DNA from: an uncultured SAR116 cluster alpha proteobacterium
GTDB taxonomy: Bacteria; Pseudomonadota; Alphaproteobacteria; Puniceispirillales; Marisalimonadaceae
DNA length: 64,000 bases
Direction: 5' to 3'
NCBI GenBank assembly: GCA_902593735.1
Contig: CACJJL010000002.1
Coordinates: 97,018-161,017, forward strand
The notes below the pieces were generated by a model that made no database searches, had not been told where the DNA came from, and saw nothing but the letters and a program-made list of their open reading frames with translations. The position numbers and the translations under genes were made by a program. Positions 48,448-60,793 of this stretch are shown here, in pieces. Position 1 is the first letter of the stretch. Each line of letters opens with the position of its first letter.

Positions 48448-49104
48448 TTATTGATTAGCTATTTTAAGAAGGCTTTTATACCATTTATATATTGGGTCTT
48501 CATCATCTAATAAATTACATTTACTACAAACATCTACCCACTTTAAATTTCCAAAAAAAATACAATCCTCTATACCAGGTTTTTCGCCAGATATGAAACC
48601 ATTTTTAATTATTATTTTCCTTATCGGATCAATGGATTTTCTAAATTCTTCAATAGAGGATGAAACAAAAGGTACAAATTTTGTAATTGGTCCTTGAATT
48701 CTTTCTTCTCTTGTCTTTAAATAATAATCGATATCTTTACCCTCTAAAACATTTGGTATTTCATGAGCAATTATTTTAAATAATATTGGTAATAATTGTT
48801 TGGAAGTCCATAAATATAAGAAATGTGAAAAATTTTTTGATGTATTATTTGTAAAAATTTTTTTTTCAGGATAATTTTCGTTTAACCAATTAATAATATT
48901 CCATGAATCACTCACAAAACCATCTTCGTAATCTAAGATAGGAACTAATGTTTGTTTAGAAAATGCAATTTTATTTTTATCAGTAAATTTAACAGGAATA
49001 GTTATAAATTCTATGTTGTTTTGAATAAGACATAGCTTTACATTCCAACACGGAGGACTAAATCTTAAATCATTTTTACCAGATAAATCATACAGCTTAA
49101 GCAT
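48448..49104 (-). CDS. Glutathione S-transferase family protein
   Basis: A 218-aa GST-like protein. The N-terminal thioredoxin-fold region has LYDLSGKNDLRFSPPCWNVKLCL, LVPILDYEDG and VSDSWNIINWLNENYP, matching the glutathione-binding pattern. The C-terminal all-helical domain is diverged but contains EKPGIEDCIFFGNLKW with the usual late Asp. The Ser in RFSPPC is a plausible catalytic residue. The substrate is unknown. It converges on thiD with a 1-base gap. Confidence 0.82.
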   Translation of the reverse strand: MLKLYDLSGKNDLRFSPPCWNVKLCLIQNNIEFITIPVKFTDKNKIAFSKQTLVPILDYEDGFVSDSWNIINWLNENYPEKKIFTNNTSKNFSHFLYLWTSKQLLPILFKIIAHEIPNVLEGKDIDYYLKTREERIQGPITKFVPFVSSSIEEFRKSIDPIRKIIIKNGFISGEKPGIEDCIFFGNLKWVDVCSKCNLLDDEDPIYKWYKSLLKIANQ

Positions 49105-49208
49105 TTATTTTTAGAAACCTTTTATTATGTTGACTTTTGCAAAATAATCTTTATTTAAATCATGGGCTATTGCTTCCCAACAAGCAATAACATTTTTACG
49201 AGGTTAAT

Positions 49209-50369
49209 ATGATAAGACCATTAGTCAAGCCAATTCGTGCAGAGTTTTCATCTGGACCTTGTGCTAAGAGACCTGGATGGTCTTTAGAAGTATTAAGTTC
49301 AAGCTCACTTGGGAGATCCCACAGACATAGTGCTTGTAAAAATAAATTAAAAAAAGTAATTGAGCTTTCTAAATCTATATTAAATATTCCAAATGATTAT
49401 TTAGTAGGTATTGTTCCTGGATCTGATACTGGTGCTATAGAAATAGCAATGTGGAACCTTTTGGGTCCAAAGCCAGTAAAAATGTTAGTCTGGGATAGTT
49501 TTGGTGCAGATTGGGCTAATGATATACAATTACAATTAAAACTCAAAGATCTTGAGATATTAAAAGTAGATTATGGAAAATTACCCAATTTAAATGGTTT
49601 GGATTTTAAAGGTGATATAGTATTTAATTGGAATGGTACTACAGCAGGTGTATGCGTTCCTAATGGAGATTGGATAGAAGATTCACGTGATGGTTTAACA
49701 ATATGTGATGCAACTTCAGCAGCTTTTGCAATGAATATTGATTGGTCTAAATTGGATGTAGGTACATTTTCGTGGCAAAAATCTTTGGGAGGTGAAGCTG
49801 GCCACGGTATGATTATTCTATCTCCGAAGGCTGTTGAAAGAATAAATTCATATAATCCCGATTGGCCAATACCAAAATTATTTCAACTTAAAAAAAATAG
49901 TAAGATAAATTTAGATATTTTCTCAGGTTCAACAATAAATACACCCTCAATGATTTGTGTTGAAGATTTTTTAGATGTGCTTAATTGGACCAAAGAAATA
50001 GGTGGTTTGGAACAATTAATTAGAAGATCAAGAGATAATTTAAATATAATTAAAGATTGGGTTCTTTCATCTACTTGGGTAGATTTTTTGTGTGAAGACT
50101 TAAACAACTTATCAAACACATCAATTTGTTTGAAACTCATAGATACAAAATTAATAACACAATCTCTAGAAACAAAAAATACTATAGAAAAAAATATAAT
50201 CAATTTGTTAGAAGAAAATAAAGTTGCATTTGATATTGGTAGTTATAGATCCGCACCTCCCGGATTAAGGATTTGGGGCGGACCTACAGTTGATAATAAT
50301 GACATAAAAAAATTATTACCTTGGTTAGATTGGGCCTATTATAAATCATTAAGTGATTTAGATATTTAA
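49209..50369 (+). CDS. serC: Phosphoserine aminotransferase
   Basis: PLP enzyme converting 3-phosphohydroxypyruvate to phosphoserine. It is 386 aa, of the alphaproteobacterial long type opening with FSSGPCAKRPGW. PLP Lys191 is in TFSWQKSLGGEAGHG; GSDTGAIEIAMW and GLTICDATSAAFAM are cofactor-site segments. It is immediately upstream of serA (21 bases), so two consecutive steps of serine synthesis are co-expressed. A promoter is expected in the 104-base spacer to the GST gene. Confidence 0.95.
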   Translation: MIRPLVKPIRAEFSSGPCAKRPGWSLEVLSSSSLGRSHRHSACKNKLKKVIELSKSILNIPNDYLVGIVPGSDTGAIEIAMWNLLGPKPVKMLVWDSFGADWANDIQLQLKLKDLEILKVDYGKLPNLNGLDFKGDIVFNWNGTTAGVCVPNGDWIEDSRDGLTICDATSAAFAMNIDWSKLDVGTFSWQKSLGGEAGHGMIILSPKAVERINSYNPDWPIPKLFQLKKNSKINLDIFSGSTINTPSMICVEDFLDVLNWTKEIGGLEQLIRRSRDNLNIIKDWVLSSTWVDFLCEDLNNLSNTSICLKLIDTKLITQSLETKNTIEKNIINLLEENKVAFDIGSYRSAPPGLRIWGGPTVDNNDIKKLLPWLDWAYYKSLSDLDI

Positions 50370-50390
50370 ATATAAATTAAGGATGAAGAA

Positions 50391-51977
50391 ATGCCTAAAG
50401 TTTTAATTAGTGATAAATTAAGTGAATCTGCAGTTGATATTTTTAAAAAAAATAAAATTGAGACAATATACAACCCAGGCTTAAGTCATGAAGATTTGCT
50501 AAAAGAAATTAATAATTACGACGGACTTGCAATTAGATCTGCTACAAAAGTTACTGAAGAAGTATTTAAGAATGCTAAAAATTTAAAAATTGTAGGTCGT
50601 GCTGGTATTGGAACAGATAATATTGATAAATTAGCTGCAACTAAAAATGGTGTAATTGTAATGAATACACCATTCGGAAATGCTGTTACTACGGCTGAAC
50701 ATGCAATAGCTCTTATAATGTCACTTGTTAGGATGATACCGCAGGCTGATATTTCTACAAAAAAAGGTAAATGGGAAAAATCGATATTTAAAGGTACTGA
50801 AATAAATGGTAAATATTTAGGACTAATTGGTTGTGGAAATATTGGATCTATTGTTGCAAGTCGAGCCTTAGGTCTAAAAATGAAGGTTTTAGCATTTGAT
50901 CCATTCCTTACACAAGAAAAAGCATCTGAATTAAGTGTTGAAAAAGTAGATTTGGACTACTTACTCAGTAACTCAGATATTATATCTTTGCATACACCTC
51001 TAACTGAAGACACAAAAAATATAATTTCATCTGAAGCCATTAGTAAAATGAAAAAAGGGTCAAGGATAATTAACTGTGCTAGAGGAGGTCTAGTTGATGA
51101 AGTTGCTTGTAGAGCAGCACTAGAAACTGGTCATTTGGCAGGTGCTGCTTTTGATGTTTTCACAGAAGAACCTGCTAAAGAAAATATTTTATTTGATGCT
51201 CCTAACTTTGTAGCAACTCCACATCTTGGTGCGGCTACAATTGAAGCACAAGAAAATGTTGCTATTCAAATAGCTCAGCAAATGTCAGATTATCTTAATA
51301 CTGGGGCAGTGGTAAATGCTCTAAACTATCCTAGTGTATCTGCAGAAGAGGCACCTATACTTAAACCTTATGTTAAGTTAGCTTACTTAATGGGATCATT
51401 TTTAGGACAAGTTACACAAGAGGGTATATTGAGTGTTAAATTAGAACTAGAGGGTAAAGCATCAAATCTATTGGATGTACCTTTAATGTCTAGTTCATTA
51501 GTAGGTATTTTAGAACCTTCATCTGCAGTTGTAAATAATATAAGTTCAGCCTCAATTGCTTCTAGTAGAGGTATTAACTTATCAACAATTAAGCATGAAA
51601 GAAGATGTGATTATGAAACATTGCTTAAAATTACAATTAAGCATGATAAGGGTGAAAGAACAATTTCAGGTACTTTAATTGCTGGCAACAAACCAAGAAT
51701 TATAAATATTCAAGGTATTTCAATTGAATCAGAATTTCCAAAGAACGCCCTATATTTAAGAAATTATGACAAACCAGGTTTCATTGGTGATTTAGGCAAT
51801 AAATTAGGTAATAATAACATTAATATTGCTTCATTTCATCTAGGACGTAGGAATGTAGGAGGTGAGGCAATTGCTCTAGTAGAAATTGATGGGGCTATAG
51901 ATGAAAAACTTATATCTGAAATTAGGAACTTACCTCAAGTCGCTAAAGTGAATTCTGTTAATTTTGAAAGTAAATAA
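50391..51977 (+). CDS. serA: D-3-phosphoglycerate dehydrogenase
   Basis: First enzyme of serine synthesis, 528 aa, of the long form. An NAD-binding domain has GLIGCGNIGSIVASRA; the catalytic residues lie in NCARGGLVDE, the EPxxE-type FTEEPA and PHLGAAT. An intervening ASB domain (from about residue 320) and a C-terminal ACT domain with NYDKPGFIGDLGNKLGNNNINIASFHLGR follow. ACT implies serine feedback in many relatives. It is co-transcribed with serC. Confidence 0.97.
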   Translation: MPKVLISDKLSESAVDIFKKNKIETIYNPGLSHEDLLKEINNYDGLAIRSATKVTEEVFKNAKNLKIVGRAGIGTDNIDKLAATKNGVIVMNTPFGNAVTTAEHAIALIMSLVRMIPQADISTKKGKWEKSIFKGTEINGKYLGLIGCGNIGSIVASRALGLKMKVLAFDPFLTQEKASELSVEKVDLDYLLSNSDIISLHTPLTEDTKNIISSEAISKMKKGSRIINCARGGLVDEVACRAALETGHLAGAAFDVFTEEPAKENILFDAPNFVATPHLGAATIEAQENVAIQIAQQMSDYLNTGAVVNALNYPSVSAEEAPILKPYVKLAYLMGSFLGQVTQEGILSVKLELEGKASNLLDVPLMSSSLVGILEPSSAVVNNISSASIASSRGINLSTIKHERRCDYETLLKITIKHDKGERTISGTLIAGNKPRIINIQGISIESEFPKNALYLRNYDKPGFIGDLGNKLGNNNINIASFHLGRRNVGGEAIALVEIDGAIDEKLISEIRNLPQVAKVNSVNFESK

Positions 51978-52054
51978 ACTAGTTTTCTGCAATATTTGTT
52001 AGATACGTTTAAAACTTTAGTATATAACAAAAATTATATTATTAGGTGTATAAA

Positions 52055-55415
<3,361 letters not shown>

Positions 55416-55435
55416 TATAATACTCCGTACTATTA

Positions 55436-55464
55436 TTTATATAATAATAATAATATCCTTTTAA
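55436..55464 (-). promoter_or_regulatory. Candidate rpoH promoter with a (TAA)n repeat in the spacer
   Basis: On the minus strand TTAAAA (55464-55459) and TATAAA (55441-55436) are 17 bases apart. The spacer is made largely of a trinucleotide repeat (TAA units, plus strand 55442-55453). Change in repeat number would alter the spacing. The -35 box matches consensus at only four of six positions. Confidence 0.3.
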
Positions 55465-55488
55465 AGACCTTACTTTAATTTGTAAAGG

Positions 55489-56502
55489 CTATACCTTAAG
55501 ATTACTTATAAGTACAGTCATGTCTTTTGGTAAATTACTAGAAAATTCCATATATTTATTATTAATTGGATGCTTAAGGCATAATTTTGTTGCATGTAGC
55601 GCTTGTCTAGGAAAAGATTTAATTAAATTGTATCTTTCTTTCAGAAAATTATTTTTGAAATTCTTTTGTGTCATTGGCCTTCCATATAAATCGTCACCAA
55701 CAATACCATGACCCATATCTGCCAAATGAACACGAATTTGATGTGTTCGACCAGTTTCAAGTTTACATTCTATCAAACTGCCAAAGGGAGGATAAATTTC
55801 TAATAGTTTCCATTTTGTAAAAGCATACTTTCCTTTTTGAGTAATTCCCATTTTTTTTCTATTTACAGGCAATCGACCTATAGGTTTTTTTATAATTCCT
55901 TCATTTACAGGTTGTCCCCACACAATAGCATTATATTTTCTTTCTATATCATGATTACTAAAAACATTACATAAATTAACATGTGCTAATTCAGTTTTAG
56001 CTACTACTATTACACCACTTGTATTTTTATCAAGTCTATGAACTATACCAGGTCTTTTAATACCACCTATCCCTTGTAAAGATTCACCACAGTGATAAAG
56101 TAAAGCATTAACTAAAGTTTTATCAGGAGATCCAGGTGCTGGGTGAACCACAATACCTGGTTCTTTATTGATAACTATAATAAACTCATCCTCAAAAATT
56201 ACGTCTAATTTAATGTTTTGAGGAATAGGGATAGTTTCAGTTACTTCTGGGAATGTAATTTGAATTATTTTACATTTTAAAACTTTAAATGATGGATCTT
56301 TTATTATTTTACCATCAACTTTTAGGTGTTCTTGTTCTATTAAATGTTTAATTTTATTTCTTGAAAATGAAAGGTTATTGAAATTAAAATGTTGTGTTGT
56401 GAGTTGAGTTAATTTAATAGCTTCTGTAACCCAAGTATCAATTCTTTTGGTAGGTATATTAAAATCTCTTACAATAAGTGAAATTTTATTAGGAAAAGTC
56501 AT
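55489..56502 (-). CDS. rluD: RluD-type 23S rRNA pseudouridine synthase
   Basis: RluA-family pseudouridine synthase with an N-terminal S4 domain (RIDTWVTEAI...FSRNKIKHLIEQEHLKVDGKI). The catalytic Asp158 is in GIVHRLDKNTSGVIVVAKT, with LDVIFEDEFIIVINKEPGIVVHPAPGS before it and ETGRTHQIRVHLADMGHGIVGDDLYG after it. About 337 aa from the ATG at 56502-56500. That start codon interlocks with the start of the divergent gene (shared CATG). RluD is the likeliest paralogue, but another RluA-type specificity is possible. It lies upstream of rpoH on the same strand. Confidence 0.9.
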   Translation of the reverse strand: MTFPNKISLIVRDFNIPTKRIDTWVTEAIKLTQLTTQHFNFNNLSFSRNKIKHLIEQEHLKVDGKIIKDPSFKVLKCKIIQITFPEVTETIPIPQNIKLDVIFEDEFIIVINKEPGIVVHPAPGSPDKTLVNALLYHCGESLQGIGGIKRPGIVHRLDKNTSGVIVVAKTELAHVNLCNVFSNHDIERKYNAIVWGQPVNEGIIKKPIGRLPVNRKKMGITQKGKYAFTKWKLLEIYPPFGSLIECKLETGRTHQIRVHLADMGHGIVGDDLYGRPMTQKNFKNNFLKERYNLIKSFPRQALHATKLCLKHPINNKYMEFSSNLPKDMTVLISNLKV

Positions 56503-56896
56503 GTCAAATTTTCTCAATCAAAAAACAGAAGGACCATCTTTAATAACTTCTAATATAAAGATTATAAAAATTATTGCTATAATTTTAGGAATATTAATAA
56601 TAATTGGTTTAATTTTTCTATTCGTTGGACTTTCTAATAGTTTTAACAAATTAAATGAAAATATAAATTCAAAAAATAATAATTTAAATAATAATATAGC
56701 AATAACAAACGAATTTGATTTTTATGAACCATTAGATGCACAACTAATTTCTTCAACATTAGGAGGGAATGGCATTGTTTTGTTAAGATATTTATACAAA
56801 GGAAAAAATACTTTAATAATATTAGATTTTAAAACTAAACGAATAAAATCGATTATTACTTTAAAAAAAGGTCAGGATATATTTGAAATCAATTAA
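56501..56896 (+). CDS. DUF6476-like single-pass membrane protein
   Basis: A 131-aa protein with one strong membrane helix (about residues 19-44), an asparagine-rich linker and a C-terminal domain ending in LLRYLYKGKNTLIILDFKTKRIKSIITL. Its divergent position next to an RluA-type synthase and its layout match DUF6476 proteins of alphaproteobacteria; this is from memory, not a search. The function is unknown. AGGA six bases before the ATG lies inside the rluD coding region. The start codon overlaps that of rluD on the other strand. Confidence 0.6.
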   Translation: MSNFLNQKTEGPSLITSNIKIIKIIAIILGILIIIGLIFLFVGLSNSFNKLNENINSKNNNLNNNIAITNEFDFYEPLDAQLISSTLGGNGIVLLRYLYKGKNTLIILDFKTKRIKSIITLKKGQDIFEIN

Positions 56897-56912
56897 TTAA
56901 AATGAAAGATAA

Positions 56913-57977
56913 ATGACTAAGAAAAAAATTTTTATTGGAACTGATACAGTTTCAGGTGTAGCACCTCAAATATTAAAGGCAGTTCTAACGGCCTCAAAAA
57001 CAAAAACACTGCCTTACGGTAATGACATATTCACCAAAAAGTGTGAAAGAACTGTAAAAAAAATTTTCCAAAAAAATGACTTGGAAATTATAACGATGAT
57101 GTCAGGAACAGCTTCAAATTCACTTGCTCTCGCCTCTTTTTTGCGTTCTTACGGAAATGTAATTTGTCACAACAATTCTCATATTAATCAAGATGAAGGA
57201 GGAGCTCCTGAGTTTTTTTCGGGAGGTGGTAAATTGCTTACACTTTCAAATACTTTAGGAAGAATTAAAGCTGAGGATTTATTAAAAAAGATTGAAGAAA
57301 TAAATTTTAAGGGAAAATTAAATACTGTAATCTCAGGAGTTTCTATTACTCAATTGGCCGAAAACGGAACTTTATATTCGTTGGACGAAATCAGAGCAAT
57401 AAGTAAAATTTGTAAAAAATACAAATTAGCATTACATATGGATGGTGCAAGGTTTTCAAATGCGTTAGTTTCTCAAAGTCCATTAAGTCCCGCTGAAGCT
57501 ACTTGGAAATTAGGAGTTGATTGTCTGACCCTTGGTGCGACTAAAAATGGTGCAATGGCTGCGGAAATTATAATTTTTTTTAGTAAAGATCTTGCAAAAG
57601 AAGCTAAATATCATTTAAAACAAACAGGACATCTTATTCCAAAAACTAGAATTATTTCTGCACAACTTAATGCTTGGTTTGAAAATGATTTATGGTTAAA
57701 TCTAGCCAAATTTGCCAATCAAAAAGCATCTTATCTCAGAAAAAAATTATCTAAATTCAAAGATTTTAAAATTTTATTTCCAACACAAGGAAATGAAGTT
57801 TTTGTAGAAATGAGCAAGATTTCATATAATAATATACTTAAATTAAACATTTTTCCAAAATTATGGAATAAAAAAAATAATTGTGTGGTAGTAAGATTCG
57901 TTACATCATTCGAGACTACTACTGATGAAATAGATGAAATCATTAATAGGTTAAATACAAAATTCGCTAATAATTAG
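56913..57977 (+). CDS. Low-specificity L-threonine aldolase
   Basis: PLP enzyme that splits L-threonine or allo-threonine into glycine and acetaldehyde. It is 354 aa. Seen: TMMSGTASNSLALASFL, HNNSHINQDEGGAPEF, LALHMDGARFSNALV (cofactor Asp) and the Schiff-base Lys211 in LTLGATKNGAM. It is of the beta-eliminating lyase (ltaE/ltaA) type. It starts 17 bases after the DUF6476-like gene and its stop shares TTAG with the convergent membrane protein gene. Confidence 0.9.
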   Translation: MTKKKIFIGTDTVSGVAPQILKAVLTASKTKTLPYGNDIFTKKCERTVKKIFQKNDLEIITMMSGTASNSLALASFLRSYGNVICHNNSHINQDEGGAPEFFSGGGKLLTLSNTLGRIKAEDLLKKIEEINFKGKLNTVISGVSITQLAENGTLYSLDEIRAISKICKKYKLALHMDGARFSNALVSQSPLSPAEATWKLGVDCLTLGATKNGAMAAEIIIFFSKDLAKEAKYHLKQTGHLIPKTRIISAQLNAWFENDLWLNLAKFANQKASYLRKKLSKFKDFKILFPTQGNEVFVEMSKISYNNILKLNIFPKLWNKKNNCVVVRFVTSFETTTDEIDEIINRLNTKFANN

Positions 57978-58348
57978 ATACCATAATTTAAATTAAGTGC
58001 TACACCCAGAATTAAAGACTTAAACTGTGCTATTAAATCTTTTTCAAACACAAATGCAAATTTGCCCATGTATTTGTTTCCTAAAAATAGAGGTAATCCG
58101 TACAACCTTACCATTAAAACTATCCAAGCTAAATAAAGTGGTATAATAGGTTGAACCATAAAATTAGGAGTTACTCTATCTGTTAAACTAAAAACTGGAT
58201 AAGTAATTTTATTTATAAAACGAAAAAAAATTAAATTACTTTCTTCATTTATAAACAAATTTAAAGTAAATTTTAATAACAAAATTATCATTAAAATTGC
58301 TAAAATATAATCAATTGCTATAAGCCAAATTGGAAAAGATATTGTCAT
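57974..58348 (-). CDS. Conserved hypothetical membrane protein (distantly YggT-like)
   Basis: A protein of about 124 aa from the ATG at 58348 (a TTG at 58363 would add five residues). Hydrophobic segments lie at about 8-27 and 75-95. Between them is RFINKITYPVFSLTDRVTPNFMVQPIIPLYLAWIVLMVRLYG, which recalls one YggT repeat (helix, PI-R linker, P-rich turn, helix) but is not a firm match. The function is unknown. It converges on the threonine aldolase gene and diverges from ettA. Confidence 0.5.
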   Translation of the reverse strand: MTISFPIWLIAIDYILAILMIILLLKFTLNLFINEESNLIFFRFINKITYPVFSLTDRVTPNFMVQPIIPLYLAWIVLMVRLYGLPLFLGNKYMGKFAFVFEKDLIAQFKSLILGVALNLNYGI

Positions 58349-58467
58349 ACTATTAACATACAAACATATTCTAAAAATGAGAAATAATAATTTAAATAAT
58401 TTAATTAATTTAAAATTTCATACTATGTTAATAATTAGATAAATATAGAATAATTTAAGGAAGTCAT

Positions 58468-60147
58468 ATGAATAACCCACAATATATCTTTTCAATGTAT
58501 AAATTAAGCAAGATTTATCCTGGTGGGAAACAGGTAATTAAAGATATTAGTTTGTCTTTTTTGCCTGGAGCTAAAATAGGGGTTTTAGGAGGAAATGGAG
58601 CAGGTAAATCAACACTATTAAAAATTATGGCAGGTGTTGATAATGAATATAATGGAGAGGCAAAATTAGCTGAAGGTATAAAAGTGGGCTATCTTGCTCA
58701 AGAACCAGAACTAAATATTAATTTAAATGTCTATGAAAATGTAATGGAAGGGATGGCTGAAGCAAAAAAAATTGTTGATGATTTTAATGCTATTTCTCAA
58801 AAATTCTCAGAGGATTTAAGTGAAGATGAAATGGATCAAGTTATTGCAAAGCAAGGTGAGTTGCAAGAACAAATTGATAATATGGATGCATGGGATTTAG
58901 ATAGAAAAGCGGAGATAGCAATGGATGCATTGAGTCTTCCTCCAGCAGTGTCAAGGATAGATCATTTGTCTGGTGGTGAAAAAAGAAGGGTTGCTTTAGC
59001 TAAATTACTATTATCCAATCCTGATTTTTTGTTGTTAGACGAACCAACAAATCATTTAGATGCTCTTTCCGTAGCGTGGTTGCAAAGGTTTCTTCATGAT
59101 TTTCCAGGTACTGTTGTAACCATTACCCATGATAGATATTTTTTAGATGAAGTAGCTGGTTGGATATTGGAATTAGATCGTGGAGAAGGGATCCCCTATA
59201 AAGGCAATTATTCAGGCTGGTTGGAACAGAAACAAAAACGACTTGACCTTGAAGGTAAATCAGAAGAAGCTAGAAAAAGAAAGTTAAAAGAAGAATTAGA
59301 GTGGATAAAGTCAGCACCTAGAGCAAGACAAGCAAAATCAAAGGCTAGAATAAACTCTTATGAAGAATTGGTCTCAAAAGAACTAAAAAAAGAAATTATT
59401 ACTGGAAACCTTGTAATACCACCAGCACCAAGACTTGGTAATGATGTGATAACATTCAAAAACGTAAGTAAGTTCTACGATGATAAATTATTAATTGATA
59501 ATCTTAGTTTTAAACTTCCTCCTGGGGGAATTATAGGAGTGATTGGAGCAAATGGAGCAGGTAAAACAACTCTTTTTAGATTAATTGCTAAGGAAGAAAA
59601 ACCAAACAATGGAGAAATTTTAATTGGTGAAACTGTAAGTTTAAATTATGTTGATCAATCAAGAGATATTTTAAAGCCAGAACAAAATGTATGGCAGTCT
59701 ATTAGTGACGGATTAGATGAAATACAAATAGGTAAAAAAACTATTCAAAGCAGAGCTTATGTTGGTCAATTTAACTTTAAAGGATCTGACCAACAAAAAA
59801 TTGTAAGCCAGTTGTCTGGTGGAGAAAGAAATAGGGTGCATCTAGCAAAAATGTTAAAAGATCCAGGTAATGTTTTACTTTTGGATGAACCTACGAATGA
59901 TCTTGATGTAGACACATTAAGAGCATTAGAAGAAGCCATTCTTGATTTTTCAGGATGTGTAGTTGTTATTTCGCATGATAGATGGTTTTTAAATAAGCTC
60001 GCCACACATATCCTCGCATTTGAGGGTGGAAGTCATGTGGAATGGTTTGAAGGAAACTACCAAGATTATGAGTTAGACAAAAAAAGAAGATTAGGTGAAG
60101 AAGCACTAAATCCAAAGCGAATAAAATATAAACCAATCATAAGATGA
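58468..60147 (+). CDS. ettA: Energy-dependent translational throttle protein EttA (ABC-F)
   Basis: ABC-F ATPase that binds the ribosomal E site and gates early elongation according to energy state. It is 559 aa. Walker A motifs are GGNGAGKST (41-49) and GANGAGKTT (about 359-367). Signatures LSGGEKRRVALAKLL and LSGGERNRVHLAKML, Walker B LLDEPTNHLDALS and LLDEPTNDLDVDT, and an arm/linker with WIKSAPRARQAKSKARI match EttA. AAGGA precedes the ATG. It converges on mlaC with a 1-base gap. Confidence 0.95.
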   Translation: MNNPQYIFSMYKLSKIYPGGKQVIKDISLSFLPGAKIGVLGGNGAGKSTLLKIMAGVDNEYNGEAKLAEGIKVGYLAQEPELNINLNVYENVMEGMAEAKKIVDDFNAISQKFSEDLSEDEMDQVIAKQGELQEQIDNMDAWDLDRKAEIAMDALSLPPAVSRIDHLSGGEKRRVALAKLLLSNPDFLLLDEPTNHLDALSVAWLQRFLHDFPGTVVTITHDRYFLDEVAGWILELDRGEGIPYKGNYSGWLEQKQKRLDLEGKSEEARKRKLKEELEWIKSAPRARQAKSKARINSYEELVSKELKKEIITGNLVIPPAPRLGNDVITFKNVSKFYDDKLLIDNLSFKLPPGGIIGVIGANGAGKTTLFRLIAKEEKPNNGEILIGETVSLNYVDQSRDILKPEQNVWQSISDGLDEIQIGKKTIQSRAYVGQFNFKGSDQQKIVSQLSGGERNRVHLAKMLKDPGNVLLLDEPTNDLDVDTLRALEEAILDFSGCVVVISHDRWFLNKLATHILAFEGGSHVEWFEGNYQDYELDKKRRLGEEALNPKRIKYKPIIR

Positions 60148-60148
60148 T

Positions 60149-60793
60149 TTATTTATCTTTATTCATTTTTTTTAACAATATGTCAAAGTCACCTTTATTT
60201 TTTCTTAATATGGACACAGCTTCAGCTTTTTGTGAACTTACTAATGATATGCCTTCTATTTCTAGATCAAGAATAAGAAATGATCCATTTTTGTTTGCTG
60301 CTAATTTCCATAAAAGATTTACATCAGGTTTTTTTTTGTTTGGGTCTTGAATTAATCCCCTAACATAAACTAGTTTTTTACCTCTTTTCTCAGATTTTTT
60401 TGGCTTATAAGATAATGTTGCAAGAGTGTTTAGATGTTCTTCAGTCGTAAGAACTATTTGTTTTAATAAAGCAGCTTTATACATTTCTTTTTGTTTTCCA
60501 GAGGCCTTCTTCCAAAAAGTTCCAGTTGTGACTTTTCCCATAAAATCAAGATTAATATATTTTTTTATTAATAATTCAATTTTTAAGGATCTCTCATTGG
60601 GTTCTAGTTTTATAGTATCAATAGCATGTTTCTGAGCCTCTTTAATCATTTGTTGAATAGTAGCTTCTCCTTTTTCCAAATTATCTGAAAAAGATTTAGC
60701 TATATTAACGTTAAAAATTAAAAAAATTAAAAACGTATAACTTAAAAACTTGCTTATTTTTTTTTTAATCCAAAAGCTTTTCAAATTCCGCAT
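60149..60793 (-). CDS. mlaC: Phospholipid-binding protein MlaC
   Basis: Periplasmic carrier of the Mla phospholipid pathway, about 214 aa from the ATG at 60793. It has a basic N-terminus and hydrophobic signal segment (about 12-32, ending AKSFS). The Ttg2 domain is seen as ATIQQMIKEAQ, YINLDFMGKVTTGTFWKKASGKQKEMYKAALLKQI and YVRGLIQDPNKKKPDVNLLWKLA. The longer open frame reaching 60940 lacks family similarity upstream. Start overlaps mlaA by 29 bases. The mlaFED transporter genes are not in the window. Confidence 0.85.
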   Translation of the reverse strand: MRNLKSFWIKKKISKFLSYTFLIFLIFNVNIAKSFSDNLEKGEATIQQMIKEAQKHAIDTIKLEPNERSLKIELLIKKYINLDFMGKVTTGTFWKKASGKQKEMYKAALLKQIVLTTEEHLNTLATLSYKPKKSEKRGKKLVYVRGLIQDPNKKKPDVNLLWKLAANKNGSFLILDLEIEGISLVSSQKAEAVSILRKNKGDFDILLKKMNKDK

